Positions 25,994-35,970 are shown, counted from the first letter of the stretch. The stretch is DNA of 64,000 bases from Pseudomonas sp. (GCF_030683065.1 NZ_JAUXMX010000029.1:124001-188000), one strand, 5' to 3'. Made by a program: numbers and translations. The notes: generated by a model not told the origin, from the sequence alone.

Positions 25994-26323
25994 ATGAGCC
26001 AGGGTATTGAATTCAATCGCTTGATGCTGGAAATGCGTTCCATGCAGACCGAGGCGATGGCGCGGCAGAAGCCGATCGCCAGTGCTCCAGAAGTCGGTGC
26101 GCCGAGTTTCTCGGACATGCTTGGCCAGGCGGTGAACAAGGTCAGCGAAACCCAGAAGGCCTCCAATCAGCTGGCTACGGCTTTTGAAATGGGCAAGAGT
26201 GGCGTGGACTTGAGCGATGTAATGATCGCCTCACAGAAAGCCAGTGTGTCTTTCCAGGCCATGACCCAGGTTCGCAACAAGCTGGTTCAGGCGTATCAAG
26301 ACATCATGCAGATGCCGGTTTAA
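25994..26323 (+). CDS. fliE: FliE MS ring-rod junction protein
   Basis: FliE joins the MS ring to the rod and is the first substrate of the flagellar export gate. The 109-residue protein has the family C-terminal region ([67 protein letters not shown]). GCGGAGGTAGGTC precedes ATG 25994. First in the fliEFGHIJ operon. Confidence 0.95.
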   Translation: MSQGIEFNRLMLEMRSMQTEAMARQKPIASAPEVGAPSFSDMLGQAVNKVSETQKASNQLATAFEMGKSGVDLSDVMIASQKASVSFQAMTQVRNKLVQAYQDIMQMPV

Positions 26324-26339
26324 GGGTAGGTTCTAAATC

Positions 26340-28133
26340 ATGGCCGACGCACTCGCCACAAACGTTCCTGCCACCACTGCTGGCAATGATTCGGGCAAGC
26401 CGCTATTCGGCTTGGCGTTTCTGGAAAATCTCTCGGATATGTCGATGCTGCGCCAGCTGGGCCTGCTGGTCGGGCTAGCTGCCAGCGTGGCGATTGGTTT
26501 TGCCGTGGTGCTCTGGTCGCAGCAGCCGGATTATCGTCCGTTGTATGGCAGCCTGGAGGGGATGGATGCATCCCAGGTCATGCAGACCCTTAGCGCCGCT
26601 GACATCAGCTATACCGTCGAACCCAATTCAGGCGCCTTGCTGGTCAAGGCCAGCGACCTGGCGCGGGCGCGCATGCGCCTGGCTGCTGCCGGTGTGGCGC
26701 CGAGCGACAACACCATAGGTTTCGAAATTCTCGACAAAGAGCAGGGCCTCGGCACCAGCCAATTCATGGAGGCCACCCGCTATCGCCGTGGTCTGGAAGG
26801 CGAATTGGCGCGCACCGTGTCCAGCCTCAACAACGTCAAGGCCGCGCGGGTACACCTGGCCATTCCGAAGAGTTCGGTGTTCGTGCGTGACGAGCGCAAG
26901 CCCAGTGCCTCGGTGCTGGTCGAGTTGTATTCCGGTCGCGGCCTGGACCCGAGCCAGGTGATGGCGATTATCAATCTGGTGGCCACCAGCGTGCCCGAGC
27001 TGGACAAGTCACAGGTCACGGTGGTCGACCAGAAAGGCAACCTGCTGTCCGATCAACAGGAGATGTCCGCGCTGAGCATGGCCGGTAAGCAGTTCGACTA
27101 CAGCCGGCGGATGGAGGGCATGCTCACTCAGCGTGTGCACAATATTCTGCAACCGGTGCTCGGTGCCGGGCGCTATAAGGCCGAAGTGTCGGCCGATGTC
27201 GACTTCAGCGCGGTCGAGTCGACCTCGGAAATGTTCAACCCCGATCAGCCTGCGCTGCGCAGCGAGCAGCAAGTCAACGAACAGCGCACCAGCGGCATGT
27301 CGCCACAGGGTGTGCCCGGTGCGCTGGCCAATCAGCCGCCAGGCGCGGCGGCAGCGCCTGAACAAGCGGGTGGTGCTGGCGCAGCAGGCGGAGCGATTGC
27401 CGCGGGCCAACCGCTGGTGGATATCAATGGTCAGCAGGTTATGGACCCCGTGACCGGTCAGCCGATGCTGGCACCTTTCCCGGCAGACAAGCGCGAGCAG
27501 TCGACGCGCAACTTCGAGCTGGATCGTTCGATCAGCTACACCAAGCAGCAGCAGGGCCGTCTGCGCCGTTTGTCAGTGGCGGTGGTGGTCGACGATCAGT
27601 TCAAGGTGGATGCGGCAACTGGCGAAACCAGCCGTGCACCCTGGACTGTCGACGAACTGGCGCGCTTCACTCGCCTGGTGCAGGATTCGGTCGGCTTCGA
27701 CGCCAGCCGCGGCGATAGCGTGAGCGTGATCAATACCCCGTTCACTGCGGTTCTGGGCGAAGAAATCATCGAGATTCCGTTCTATACCCAGCCCTGGTTC
27801 TGGGACGTGGTCAAGCAAGTGCTCGGCGTGCTGTTCATCTTGGTGCTGGTCTTCGGCGTGTTGCGCCCGGTGTTGAACAACATCACCAACGGTGGTAAAG
27901 GGCGGGAGCTTTCGGCTGGCGGTCGCAATGGCGATGTCGATCTGGGTGAAATGGGTGGCCTGGACGGCGAGCTGGCGGCCGACCGGGTCAGCCTCGGTGG
28001 CTCGCAAAGCATCCTCCTGCCCAGCCCGAGCGAAGGGTATGATGCACAGCTGAATGCAATCAAGAGCCTGGTCGCGGAAGACCCGGGTCGGGTCGCCCAG
28101 GTGGTCAAAGAGTGGATCAATGCCGATGAGTGA
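26340..28133 (+). CDS. fliF: FliF MS-ring protein
   Basis: FliF forms the inner-membrane MS ring on which the motor and export gate are built. The 597-residue protein has a short cytoplasmic N-terminus and a first membrane helix (LGLLVGLAASVAIGFAVVLW, about 39-58). Periplasmic ring-building motifs follow (YRPLYGSLEGMDASQVMQTL; ARVHLAIPKSSVFVRDERKPSASVLVEL) and then a Gly/Ala/Pro-rich linker (about 320-360). A second membrane helix (VLGVLFILVLVFGVLRPVL) precedes the FliG-binding tail. The gene overlaps fliG by eight bases. Confidence 0.96.
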   Translation: MADALATNVPATTAGNDSGKPLFGLAFLENLSDMSMLRQLGLLVGLAASVAIGFAVVLWSQQPDYRPLYGSLEGMDASQVMQTLSAADISYTVEPNSGALLVKASDLARARMRLAAAGVAPSDNTIGFEILDKEQGLGTSQFMEATRYRRGLEGELARTVSSLNNVKAARVHLAIPKSSVFVRDERKPSASVLVELYSGRGLDPSQVMAIINLVATSVPELDKSQVTVVDQKGNLLSDQQEMSALSMAGKQFDYSRRMEGMLTQRVHNILQPVLGAGRYKAEVSADVDFSAVESTSEMFNPDQPALRSEQQVNEQRTSGMSPQGVPGALANQPPGAAAAPEQAGGAGAAGGAIAAGQPLVDINGQQVMDPVTGQPMLAPFPADKREQSTRNFELDRSISYTKQQQGRLRRLSVAVVVDDQFKVDAATGETSRAPWTVDELARFTRLVQDSVGFDASRGDSVSVINTPFTAVLGEEIIEIPFYTQPWFWDVVKQVLGVLFILVLVFGVLRPVLNNITNGGKGRELSAGGRNGDVDLGEMGGLDGELAADRVSLGGSQSILLPSPSEGYDAQLNAIKSLVAEDPGRVAQVVKEWINADE

Positions 28134-29142
28134 AAACCGAACAGCTGCCAAGTTGAGTAAGGTCGAGAAGGCCGCGATTCTCTTGCTTTCACTCGGCGAA
28201 ACCGATGCCGCGCAGGTGCTGCGCCATCTCGGGCCGAAGGAAGTGCAGCGGGTCGGCGTAGCCATGGCCGGCATGCGCAACGTGCACCGCGAGCAGGTCG
28301 AGCATGTGATGGGCGAGTTCGTCGAGATCGTCGGCGACCAGACCAGTCTGGGTGTGGGCGCCGACGGTTATATCCGCAAGATGCTGACTCAGGCGTTGGG
28401 CGAAGACAAAGCCGGCAACCTGATCGACCGTATTCTGCTCGGCGGCAGCACCAGCGGCCTGGACAGCCTGAAGTGGATGGAGCCGCGCGCGGTGGCCGAC
28501 GTGATTCGCTACGAGCACCCGCAAATTCAGGCCATCGTGGTCGCCTACCTCGATCCCGATCAGGCCGGTGAGGTGCTTGGTCACTTCGATCACAAGGTGC
28601 GGCTGGATATCGTTTTGCGTGTGTCCTCGTTGAATACCGTGCAGCCAGCGGCACTCAAGGAGCTCAACCTGATTCTCGAGAAGCAATTCTCCGGCAGCTC
28701 CAGCAGCACTCGCGCCACCATGGGCGGTGTCAAGCGCGCCGCCGACATCATGAACTACCTCGACAGCTCGGTCGAAGGCCAGCTTATGGACTCGATCCGC
28801 GAGGTCGACGAAGACCTGTCGTCGCAGATCGAAGACCTGATGTTTGTCTTCGACAACCTCGCTGAGGTCGACGACCGCGGTATCCAGGCGTTGATGCGCG
28901 AGATTTCTTCCGATGTGCTGGTGCTGGCCCTTAAGGGGGCGGACGAGGCGATCAAGGAAAAGGTCTTCAAGAACATGTCCAAGCGTGCCGCCGAGTTGCT
29001 GCGCGACGATCTGGAAGCCAAGGGCCCGGTGCGGGTCAGCGACGTGGAAACGGCGCAGAAGGAAATTCTCACCATTGCCCGGCGTATGGCCGAAGCTGGG
29101 GAAATTGTCCTCGGTGGCAAGGGTGGCGAAGAAATGGTTTAA
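28126..29142 (+). CDS. fliG: FliG rotor/switch protein
   Basis: FliG sits under the MS ring, engages the stator for torque and works with FliM/FliN for switching. The 338-residue protein shows three family regions: N-terminal FliF-binding (LSKVEKAAILLLSLGETDAAQVL), middle EHPQ motif (IRYEHPQIQAIVVAYL), and C-terminal torque helix with charged residues (KGADEAIKEKVFKNMSKRAAELLRDDLEAKGPV). ATG 28126 (MSENRT) is chosen over 28120 and the longer frame because it gives the expected 338 residues. It overlaps the end of fliF. Confidence 0.96.
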   Translation: MSENRTAAKLSKVEKAAILLLSLGETDAAQVLRHLGPKEVQRVGVAMAGMRNVHREQVEHVMGEFVEIVGDQTSLGVGADGYIRKMLTQALGEDKAGNLIDRILLGGSTSGLDSLKWMEPRAVADVIRYEHPQIQAIVVAYLDPDQAGEVLGHFDHKVRLDIVLRVSSLNTVQPAALKELNLILEKQFSGSSSSTRATMGGVKRAADIMNYLDSSVEGQLMDSIREVDEDLSSQIEDLMFVFDNLAEVDDRGIQALMREISSDVLVLALKGADEAIKEKVFKNMSKRAAELLRDDLEAKGPVRVSDVETAQKEILTIARRMAEAGEIVLGGKGGEEMV

Positions 29143-29157
29143 CCGGAGAAGATCGGC

Positions 29158-29964
29158 ATGACCTCCAAGGAAGCACCCAGCGAGTTGATTCGCGCCCAGG
29201 ACATCAGCGTTATCGACCGCTGGGCATTGCCCAGTTTCGACCCCTATGTCGAGGATGCTGCAACTGATCCAACGAACGCGGCCGGTGCAGCCGAGGACGC
29301 CTCTGGCCAGGGGCTATCGGGCGAATCCGAAGACGTGGCCCTGGAAGATGTCAAGCCGTTGACGCTGGATGAGCTGGAGGCGATTCGCCAGGATGCTTAC
29401 AACGAAGGCTTCGCTGCGGGTGAGAAGGACGGTTATCACGGCGGTCAGCTGAAAGCCAAGCAGGAAGCCGATACTGCGCTGGCCAGCAAAATGCTTGCCG
29501 TCGAGAAGTTGATGCAGCAGTTGTTCGAGCCGATTGCCGAGCAGGATCAACAGCTTGAGGTGGCGCTGGTCAATCTGGTCAGCCACATGGCCCGCGAGGT
29601 GATCCAGCGCGAACTGAGCATCGATTCCAGCCAGATCCGTCACGTTCTGCGCGAGGCCCTCAAGTTGTTGCCGATGGGCGCCAGCAATGTACGTATCCAT
29701 CTCAACCCGCAGGACTTCGAGATGGTCAAAGCCCTGCGTGAGCGGCACGAGGAAACCTGGCGGATTGTCGAAGACGAAGCTCTGCTGCCCGGCGGTTGCC
29801 GGGTCGAGACCGAGCACAGTCGCATTGATGCGAGCATCGAAACCCGCCTCAGTCAGGCGCTGCAGCAATTGTTCGAGCAGCAGCGCGAGCAGGCCACAAG
29901 CCCCATTTCTGCGGACATTCAGCTCGATCTTGATGCCGTCGAGGACTCCGTGCATGCGTCTTGA
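29158..29964 (+). CDS. fliH: FliH export ATPase regulator
   Basis: FliH binds and restrains the ATPase FliI and links it to FliN at the base of the motor. The 268-residue protein has an acidic N-terminal region, a helical stretch ([28 protein letters not shown]) and the conserved C-terminal FliH/YscL domain ([36 protein letters not shown]). Typical length. It overlaps the start of fliI by 11 bases. Confidence 0.94.
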   Translation: MTSKEAPSELIRAQDISVIDRWALPSFDPYVEDAATDPTNAAGAAEDASGQGLSGESEDVALEDVKPLTLDELEAIRQDAYNEGFAAGEKDGYHGGQLKAKQEADTALASKMLAVEKLMQQLFEPIAEQDQQLEVALVNLVSHMAREVIQRELSIDSSQIRHVLREALKLLPMGASNVRIHLNPQDFEMVKALRERHEETWRIVEDEALLPGGCRVETEHSRIDASIETRLSQALQQLFEQQREQATSPISADIQLDLDAVEDSVHAS

Positions 29965-31318
29965 ACGCACCAGTTTCGCCAAGCGGCTGGCCGGCTACAG
30001 CGATGTGGTGCAGCTGCCTAGCCAGCCTGTGGTCGAGGGGCGTTTGCAGCGTATGGTCGGCCTGACCATGGAAGCCGAAGGCCTGCGCGCCGCTCTTGGC
30101 AGCCGCTGCCTGGTGATCAACGATGACAGTTACCACCCGGTGCAGGTCGAGGCCGAGGTGATGGGTTTCTCCAACGGCAAGAGCTACCTGATGCCGGTCG
30201 GCAGTCTGGCCGGTATCGCACCAGGGGCACGGGTGGTGCCGCTCCCCGACAGCGGGCGCCTGCCGATGGGCAAGTCAATGCTGGGCCGGGTGCTCGACGG
30301 CACCGGTCGTGCGTTGGACGGCAAGGGCGGGATGAAGGCCGAAGATTGGGTGCCCATGGATGGGCCGACGATCAACCCGCTGAAGCGCCACCCCATCAGC
30401 CAGCCACTGGATGTCGGCATCCGCAGTATCAATGGGTTGCTCACGGTCGGGCGCGGCCAGCGCATAGGCTTGTTCGCCGGCACCGGCGTGGGCAAGAGCG
30501 TGCTGTTGGGCATGATGACGCGTTTTACCGAGGCCGACATCATCGTGGTCGGTTTGATCGGCGAGCGTGGCCGCGAGGTCAAGGAGTTCATCGACGAAAT
30601 TCTCGGTACTGAGGGTATCAAGCGTTCTGTGGTGGTCGCCTCGCCTGCAGACGATGCACCATTGATGCGTTTGCGCGCGGCGATGTATTGCACGCGTATC
30701 GCCGAATACTTTCGCGACAAGGGCAAGAATGTCTTGTTGTTGATGGACTCGCTGACGCGCTTCGCTCAGGCCCAGCGCGAGATTGCCCTGGCCATTGGCG
30801 AGCCGCCGGCGACCAAGGGCTATCCGCCATCAGTGTTTGCCAAGTTGCCGAGGCTGGTCGAGCGCGCTGGTAATGCCGAAGAGGGCGGCGGTTCGATCAC
30901 GGCGTTCTACACGGTCTTGAGTGAAGGTGACGATCAGCAGGACCCGATTGCCGATGCTGCGCGCGGCGTGCTCGATGGCCACATCGTGCTGTCGCGGCGG
31001 CTGGCGGAAGAGGGGCATTACCCGGCTATCGACATCGAAGCCTCGATCAGTCGGGTCATGCCGCAAGTGGTGACCAGCGAGCATCAGCGCAGCGCGCAGC
31101 GCTTCAAGCAGTTGTGGGCGCGCTATCAGCAGAGCCGTGACCTGATCAGCGTTGGCGCCTATGTACCCGGTGGCGATGCCGATACCGACCTAGCTATTGC
31201 CCGGCAGCCGGCGATGGTCAGCTATCTGCGTCAGGGCTTGGGTGAAAGCGAGAGCCTGGAACGCAGCAGTGCGCTGCTGGCGGCGTCCTTCAATCCCAAT
31301 ATTGCGCTGGGACGCTAA
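29954..31318 (+). CDS. fliI: FliI flagellum-specific ATPase
   Basis: FliI is the hexameric ATPase that unfolds and delivers export substrates. The 454-residue protein has an F1-type nucleotide fold with Walker A ([14 protein letters not shown]), the Walker B region ([37 protein letters not shown]) and the ERGREVKEF segment. ATG 29954 ([12 protein letters not shown]) overlaps the fliH end; the longer frame from 29687 is a fliH shadow. FliJ begins directly after the stop. Confidence 0.96.
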   Translation: MRLERTSFAKRLAGYSDVVQLPSQPVVEGRLQRMVGLTMEAEGLRAALGSRCLVINDDSYHPVQVEAEVMGFSNGKSYLMPVGSLAGIAPGARVVPLPDSGRLPMGKSMLGRVLDGTGRALDGKGGMKAEDWVPMDGPTINPLKRHPISQPLDVGIRSINGLLTVGRGQRIGLFAGTGVGKSVLLGMMTRFTEADIIVVGLIGERGREVKEFIDEILGTEGIKRSVVVASPADDAPLMRLRAAMYCTRIAEYFRDKGKNVLLLMDSLTRFAQAQREIALAIGEPPATKGYPPSVFAKLPRLVERAGNAEEGGGSITAFYTVLSEGDDQQDPIADAARGVLDGHIVLSRRLAEEGHYPAIDIEASISRVMPQVVTSEHQRSAQRFKQLWARYQQSRDLISVGAYVPGGDADTDLAIARQPAMVSYLRQGLGESESLERSSALLAASFNPNIALGR

Positions 31319-31768
31319 GTGTCGAGCAGCCGCGCGGCGCGCCTGGCGCCGGTTATCGTTATGGCCGAGCGTGCCGAGCGCGAAGCTGTCATGCAACTCG
31401 GGCACTGTCAGGGGTTACTGAATCAGGCCCAGGTCAAGCTGGGCGAGTTGGAGCAATACCGCGGCGATTATCAGCAGCAGTGGATTACTGAGGGCGAGCG
31501 CGGGGTATCCGGGCAATGGCTGATGAACTACCAGCGATTTCTTTCCCAGTTGGAAACCGCCATCGGCCAGCAGCGCCAGACGGTGGCCTGGCACGGCAAT
31601 AATCTGGATAAGGTGCGCGAGGTCTGGCAGCAGCGCTACGCTCGCCTGGAAGGCCTGCGCAAGCTGGTCAAGCGTTATCAGGAAGAAGCACGCTTGAGTG
31701 CGGATAAACGTGAGCAAAAACTCCTCGATGAACTGTCGCAACGCATACGCCGAGATGATTCGGCCTGA
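31319..31768 (+). CDS. fliJ: FliJ export chaperone/ATPase stalk
   Basis: FliJ is the coiled-coil central stalk of the FliI ring and recycles chaperones. The 149-residue protein is almost wholly helical and charged, Gln-rich (QLGHCQGLLNQAQVKLGELEQYRGDYQQQW), as the family is. GTG 31319 directly follows the fliI stop, which implies translational coupling. End of the fliEFGHIJ operon. Confidence 0.92.
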   Translation: MSSSRAARLAPVIVMAERAEREAVMQLGHCQGLLNQAQVKLGELEQYRGDYQQQWITEGERGVSGQWLMNYQRFLSQLETAIGQQRQTVAWHGNNLDKVREVWQQRYARLEGLRKLVKRYQEEARLSADKREQKLLDELSQRIRRDDSA

Positions 31769-31908
31769 TTGCTTGTTGCCGCAGGCGCTGGCGAGTGCTA
31801 CATCTTGAATATAAGGATCGTGCGCTCAGGCGCGATCAGCCGGGATAAGAACCGTGCTGCGGCGCCTGGGGCGTGATCGACTGTTCTACTGGATTTAAGG
31901 AGTTATGC

Positions 31909-32214
31909 ATGGCCATTACCTCGCTGCCCTCGCCTGATGGGCAAGAGTTGACCATTGTGATTCAGGGACGTTTCGATTTCGGCGCGCACCAGGAATTTCG
32001 TGATGCTTACGAACGTGTCGATTTCAGTCCCAAGCGCTATGTGGTGGATCTCAAAGGCACGACCTATCTGGACAGCTCCGCGCTGGGTATGTTGCTGTTA
32101 TTGCGTGATCATGCAGGCAGTGATCGCGCGCAAATTAGTTTGCTCAACTGCAATACTGACGTTCGCAAAATCCTCTCCATCTCCAACTTCGAACAGCTGT
32201 TCCAGATCTCCTAG
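31909..32214 (+). CDS. hsbA: HsbA anti-anti-sigma factor (STAS domain)
   Basis: HsbA is a STAS-domain protein whose phosphorylation state, set by HsbR, decides whether it binds the anti-sigma factor FlgM or a diguanylate cyclase in P. aeruginosa, switching swimming against biofilm. The 101-residue protein has the phosphorylation motif YLDSSALG, with Ser56 at the same number as the known site. AAGGAG precedes ATG 31909; the frame opens at 31873 without a ribosome site. It sits 140 bases after fliJ and heads hsbA-hsbR-hptB. Confidence 0.9.
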   Translation: MAITSLPSPDGQELTIVIQGRFDFGAHQEFRDAYERVDFSPKRYVVDLKGTTYLDSSALGMLLLLRDHAGSDRAQISLLNCNTDVRKILSISNFEQLFQIS

Positions 32215-32230
32215 TCAGAGTCATTGAACT

Positions 32231-33931
32231 ATGCCCCCGCGTCTTTCAATTCTGATTGCCGAGGACAATGCTGCTGACCGCATGCTGTTGTCGACCATCG
32301 TCAGTCGTCAGGGTCATCGCAGCCTGACGGCGAGCAACGGGTTGGAGGCGGTTGCCTTGTTCGAGCAGGAGCGCCCGCAGTTGGTGTTGATGGATGCGCT
32401 GATGCCGGTTATGGACGGTTTCGAGGCGGCGCGACGGATCAAGCAGATAGCGGGCGAGGAGCTGGTGCCAATCATCTTCCTGACCTCGCTGACCGAGGGT
32501 GAAGCGCTGGTGCGTTGCCTGGAGGCGGGCGGTGACGACTTCCTCCCGAAACCCTACAACCGGGTGATCCTGGAAGCAAAAATCAATGCCATGGATCGTT
32601 TGCGACGTCTTCAGGACACTGTGCGGCAGCAGCGCGACCTGATTGCCCAGCACAACGACTATCTGCTCAACGAGCAGCGCGTGGCCAAGGCGGTGTTCGA
32701 CAAAGTGGCGCATTCCGGCTGCCTTGCTGCCCCGAATATTCGCTACCTGCAATCGCCCTATGCTTTGTTCAACGGCGATCTACTGCTGGCAGCATTCAAG
32801 CCGTCCGGTGGCATGCATGTGCTGCTCGGCGACTTTACCGGCCATGGCCTGCCGGCGGCGATTGGCGCCATGCCGTTGGCCGAGGTCTTCTATGGCATGA
32901 CCGCCAAGGGTTATTCGCTGCCGGAGATCGTGCGCGAGATCAACGCCAAGCTCAAACGCATCCTGCCGCTGGGTGTTTTCTGTTGTGCCACCTTGCTAAA
33001 TATCAGCTTCCAGCGCCGGGTTGTCGAGGTGTGGAACGGCGGTTTGCCAGATGGTTATCTGCTGCGCGCCAATGGCGGCGAGCGGGTGCGCCTGGTGTCG
33101 CGCCATCTGCCGCTGGGGATCTTGGAGCCCGAGGCGTTCAATGACCGCTACGAGGTTTTCCCGCTGGAGGTGGGTGACCGGGTTTTCCTGCTGTCCGATG
33201 GCGTGCTGGAGACGTCGAATCAGCAGGGCGAGTTGTTCGGTGAGATGCGTCTGCTGCGGGTGTTTGCTGCCAATCGGCAGCCGGCGCTGCTGTTTGCGCA
33301 AGTTCAGCAGGCGTTGCTGAGTTTTCGTGGCGAACAGCAGCAGGACGACGTCAGTCTGGTTGAAGTCAGCATGGTCGAAGAGGGGAGTCTGAGTCCTGGG
33401 CCACTGATCTTCACCGGCAGTGGTCAGAACAGCCCGCTGGACTGGTCAGCGACCTTCGAGTTTCGTGGCGAAACCCTGCGCCGCTTCAATCCGCTGCCAT
33501 TTCTGTTGCAATTGCTGCTCGAGGTCGAGGGCTTGCGTCCCCGGGGTGGCGCGCTTTACAGCGTGCTTGCCGAGCTTTACTCGAATGCCCTTGAACACGG
33601 AGTGCTGGGCCTGGATTCGAGCTTGAAGTGCGATGCCGAAGGCTTTGCCGAGTATTACCGGCAGCGCAGCGCAAAACTGGCCGAGTTACGCGAGGGTTAT
33701 GTGCGTTTCCATCTGCAGTTGGTTCCCGAACCTGGCGGTGGGCGTCTGACTGTGCGGGTCGAAGACAGTGGTGCGGGTTTCGATGGACTGGCGGTCCTGG
33801 AGGAAAAAATGCGCCACGACCGTCTGTCTGGTCGTGGCCTGACGCTGGTTCGTCAGTTGAGTGAGCGCTGTACCTGGGCAGACGATGGCCGGGAGGTCAG
33901 CGTGGAGTTTTCCTGGTTGGCTGGGGCATAA
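32231..33931 (+). CDS. hsbR: HsbR response regulator with PP2C phosphatase and HATPase domains
   Basis: HsbR is the phosphorelay output that sets HsbA phosphorylation. The 566-residue protein has a receiver (about 1-125; IAEDNAADR, acceptor Asp in LVLMDALMPVMDG, Lys in FLPKPYN). A SpoIIE/PP2C phosphatase domain follows (about 175-385; LLGDFTGHGLPAAIGAMPL, FLLSDGVLE). Last is an RsbW-like ATPase/kinase domain (about 430-565; ELYSNALEHGVLG, VEDSGAGFD, SGRGLTLVRQL). HptB, encoded next, is the expected phosphodonor. Seventeen bases follow hsbA. Confidence 0.92.
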   Translation: MPPRLSILIAEDNAADRMLLSTIVSRQGHRSLTASNGLEAVALFEQERPQLVLMDALMPVMDGFEAARRIKQIAGEELVPIIFLTSLTEGEALVRCLEAGGDDFLPKPYNRVILEAKINAMDRLRRLQDTVRQQRDLIAQHNDYLLNEQRVAKAVFDKVAHSGCLAAPNIRYLQSPYALFNGDLLLAAFKPSGGMHVLLGDFTGHGLPAAIGAMPLAEVFYGMTAKGYSLPEIVREINAKLKRILPLGVFCCATLLNISFQRRVVEVWNGGLPDGYLLRANGGERVRLVSRHLPLGILEPEAFNDRYEVFPLEVGDRVFLLSDGVLETSNQQGELFGEMRLLRVFAANRQPALLFAQVQQALLSFRGEQQQDDVSLVEVSMVEEGSLSPGPLIFTGSGQNSPLDWSATFEFRGETLRRFNPLPFLLQLLLEVEGLRPRGGALYSVLAELYSNALEHGVLGLDSSLKCDAEGFAEYYRQRSAKLAELREGYVRFHLQLVPEPGGGRLTVRVEDSGAGFDGLAVLEEKMRHDRLSGRGLTLVRQLSERCTWADDGREVSVEFSWLAGA

Positions 33932-33961
33932 TCGCTCAGCTGATGATCAGGGAGCGAGCCT

Positions 33962-34315
33962 ATGTCAGAGATTCATCTCGATAGTGCGGTACTGACCGCG
34001 CTGCAGGATGTCATGGAAGATGAGTATCCGGTGTTGCTGGATACTTACCTGACGGATTCCGAAGAGCGTGTGCGCTTGTTGCGCGAGGCCATGCGCGAAG
34101 CTGATGCGCTCAACTTGCGGCTAGCCGCGCACTGCTTCAAAGGCAGCTGCAGCAACATGGGTGCGCCCCTACTTGCCGGCTTGTGCAAGCAACTCGAAGA
34201 GGTTGGCCGGCGCGAGCTGTTGGCCGAGGCCCCCGAGCTAATCGAGCAGATTGAGCGTGAATTTGCCATCGTGCGCATTTTGTTCAAGTCCGAACGCCAA
34301 CGTTATCCAGCCTGA
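33962..34315 (+). CDS. hptB: HptB histidine phosphotransfer protein
   Basis: HptB carries phosphate from hybrid sensor kinases to the HsbR receiver. The 117-residue helical Hpt domain has the active-site motif AAHCFKGSCSNMGA; the His before FKG is the expected phospho-site. GGGAGCG lies before ATG 33962. It closes the hsb module, and the sigma-54 promoter of fliK lies 55 bases downstream. Confidence 0.92.
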   Translation: MSEIHLDSAVLTALQDVMEDEYPVLLDTYLTDSEERVRLLREAMREADALNLRLAAHCFKGSCSNMGAPLLAGLCKQLEEVGRRELLAEAPELIEQIEREFAIVRILFKSERQRYPA

Positions 34316-34369
34316 AAACGGCCCGTGAAGGGCAGTTCGCACATTGCTCATTGCCTGCTGTCAGCAACT

Positions 34370-34385
34370 TGGCCCGGCCTTTGCT
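34370..34385 (+). promoter_or_regulatory. Sigma-54 promoter of fliK
   Basis: TGGCCC-GGCCT-TTGCT with GG-N10-GC spacing; one mismatch in the -24 box. Predicted start is near 34396. Confidence 0.82.
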
Positions 34386-34423
34386 AAAGCCATGGTACGC
34401 CCCCATTTGAATGGAGAATGCCC

Positions 34424-35701
34424 ATGGCCGTCGCTTCCGATCCGCTCCTCCGGTCGACACCGCAAATAAAGCCGAAGACGTCTGCGGGTAAAGCCCCGGA
34501 AAAACCGGCCGAGCCCCGTAAGAACGAGGCTTCCAGTTTTGCTCAGGTGTATGCCAAGGAGCGTCAGGCGAAAGCTGCAGAGCGCAGTGATGCGTCTGCC
34601 AAGCACAATCAAGACGCTAAACCAGCATCGCCGGAAGTACAGAATTCGCAAACAGCCGAGGCGGCTACCGCCAGTCCTCAGTCGGAGTTTGCCGATAGCG
34701 GCAAGCTTTTGCCGAGTGAGACTGGCGTGGATGATCCTGCCCTCGATCCGTTGCTGGCATTGGGTATGCTCGGCCAGCCGTTGCTCGACGCTGAGACTGC
34801 AGACTTGGGTCTCGCTGGCGAACCGCAGCCACTGATGACAGCGGCACTGCCGGGCGCCTGGTCGCCACTGACCCAGTTGCCGGCGGCCGACGCCGATCCC
34901 GAACTGGATGGTCTGGACCAGCTGCCTGCCGTGCGCATGGCCCTGGAATTGGGCGCCAAAGCCAAGGCCGCAGCGGCCGAGCAGGGCAGCCCAACCGGCG
35001 TTGCGACGCAAGCGGCGCAGGGCGCCGGGCAAAGCTTTGCCAGCGCCATCGCGGCGATGGGTGCTCAACAAGCAGAGCCTGAAGCTGAGCTGCCGGTTCT
35101 TGAACTGAGCGCGCAGGGGCTGGAGGCACTCAAGGAAAGCGCCGCCGATACCCGTCCGGAGAATTTCGTCGCCAAGCTCAGCGCGTTGAGTCAGGCAGTT
35201 GCTCAGCAGACCGCGCAAGCACCCCGCGCCGGCTTGATGGCTGGCCAGCCGGTGCCCATGCAGCAGGCCGGTTGGAGTGAGGCGGTAGTGGATCGGGTAA
35301 TGTTGCTCTCCAGTCAGAATCTCAAGTCTGCCGAGATCCAGCTTGATCCGGCCGAACTGGGGCGCCTGGAAGTGCGCATCAGCGTCAACCAGGAGCAAAC
35401 CCAGGTGACCTTCGCCAGCGCCAATGCCGGGGTCCGTGAAGCCCTGGAAGGGCAGATGCACCGGCTGCGCGAGATGTTCGCCCAGCAAGGCATGAACCTG
35501 CTCGATGTGAACGTTTCTGATCAGTCGCTTAATCGCGGCTGGCAGGGGCAGGGGCAGGAGCAGGGCGGCGACGGCCGGGGGCGTGGCGAGACTGAAAATG
35601 ACCTGTTGGGTGGGGTTGATGAGGCGCTTGCGCCCCTCGGTGTAGAGCTTAATGGCAGCCTGTCCGGCAGTGGGCGCGGCATGGTCGACTATTACGCCTG
35701 A
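34424..35701 (+). CDS. fliK: FliK hook-length control protein
   Basis: FliK measures hook length and switches the export gate from hook to filament substrates by acting on FlhB. The 425-residue protein has a long Ala/Pro/Gln-rich N-terminal ruler region and the conserved C-terminal domain (about 285-375: LKSAEIQLDPAELGRLEVRISVNQEQTQVTFASANAGVREALEGQMHRLREMF). It ends with a Gly-rich tail. ATG 34424 is seven bases from GGAG; 34418 is too close. Alone behind its own sigma-54 promoter. Confidence 0.93.
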   Translation: MAVASDPLLRSTPQIKPKTSAGKAPEKPAEPRKNEASSFAQVYAKERQAKAAERSDASAKHNQDAKPASPEVQNSQTAEAATASPQSEFADSGKLLPSETGVDDPALDPLLALGMLGQPLLDAETADLGLAGEPQPLMTAALPGAWSPLTQLPAADADPELDGLDQLPAVRMALELGAKAKAAAAEQGSPTGVATQAAQGAGQSFASAIAAMGAQQAEPEAELPVLELSAQGLEALKESAADTRPENFVAKLSALSQAVAQQTAQAPRAGLMAGQPVPMQQAGWSEAVVDRVMLLSSQNLKSAEIQLDPAELGRLEVRISVNQEQTQVTFASANAGVREALEGQMHRLREMFAQQGMNLLDVNVSDQSLNRGWQGQGQEQGGDGRGRGETENDLLGGVDEALAPLGVELNGSLSGSGRGMVDYYA

Positions 35702-35736
35702 TGGGCCGAGTAGTCTCGCGTCTCGCTTGAGCAACC

Positions 35737-35970
35737 GGTCGATGGGTATCGCTATGCTCAAGCCTACGCGCCCCGCCGCTTCCTGCAAAAACGCTGCGGC
35801 CATCCATCCGTAGGATGGTGTTGAGCGCAGCGATACCCATGCTGTGGTGTTGAACGAAGCGATACCCATGCTGTGGTATTGAGCGCAGCGATACCCGCCA
35901 CGACGATCTGCGGCCAATCAATAAAACCCGGCGGCGCAACCGGTCGATGGGCATCGCTGTGCTCAAGTCC
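35737..35970. repeat. GAGCGCAGCGATACCCAT repeat cluster with a 29-base tandem array
   Basis: Inverted units at 35737-35768 and 35941-35970 (CGGTCGATGGG(T/C)ATCGCT(A/G)TGCTCAAG) flank direct units. Three tandem units start at 35816, 35845 and 35874 (TGGTGTTGA(G/A)CG(C/A)AGCGATACCCATGCTG), an exact 29-base period. Confidence 0.9.
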
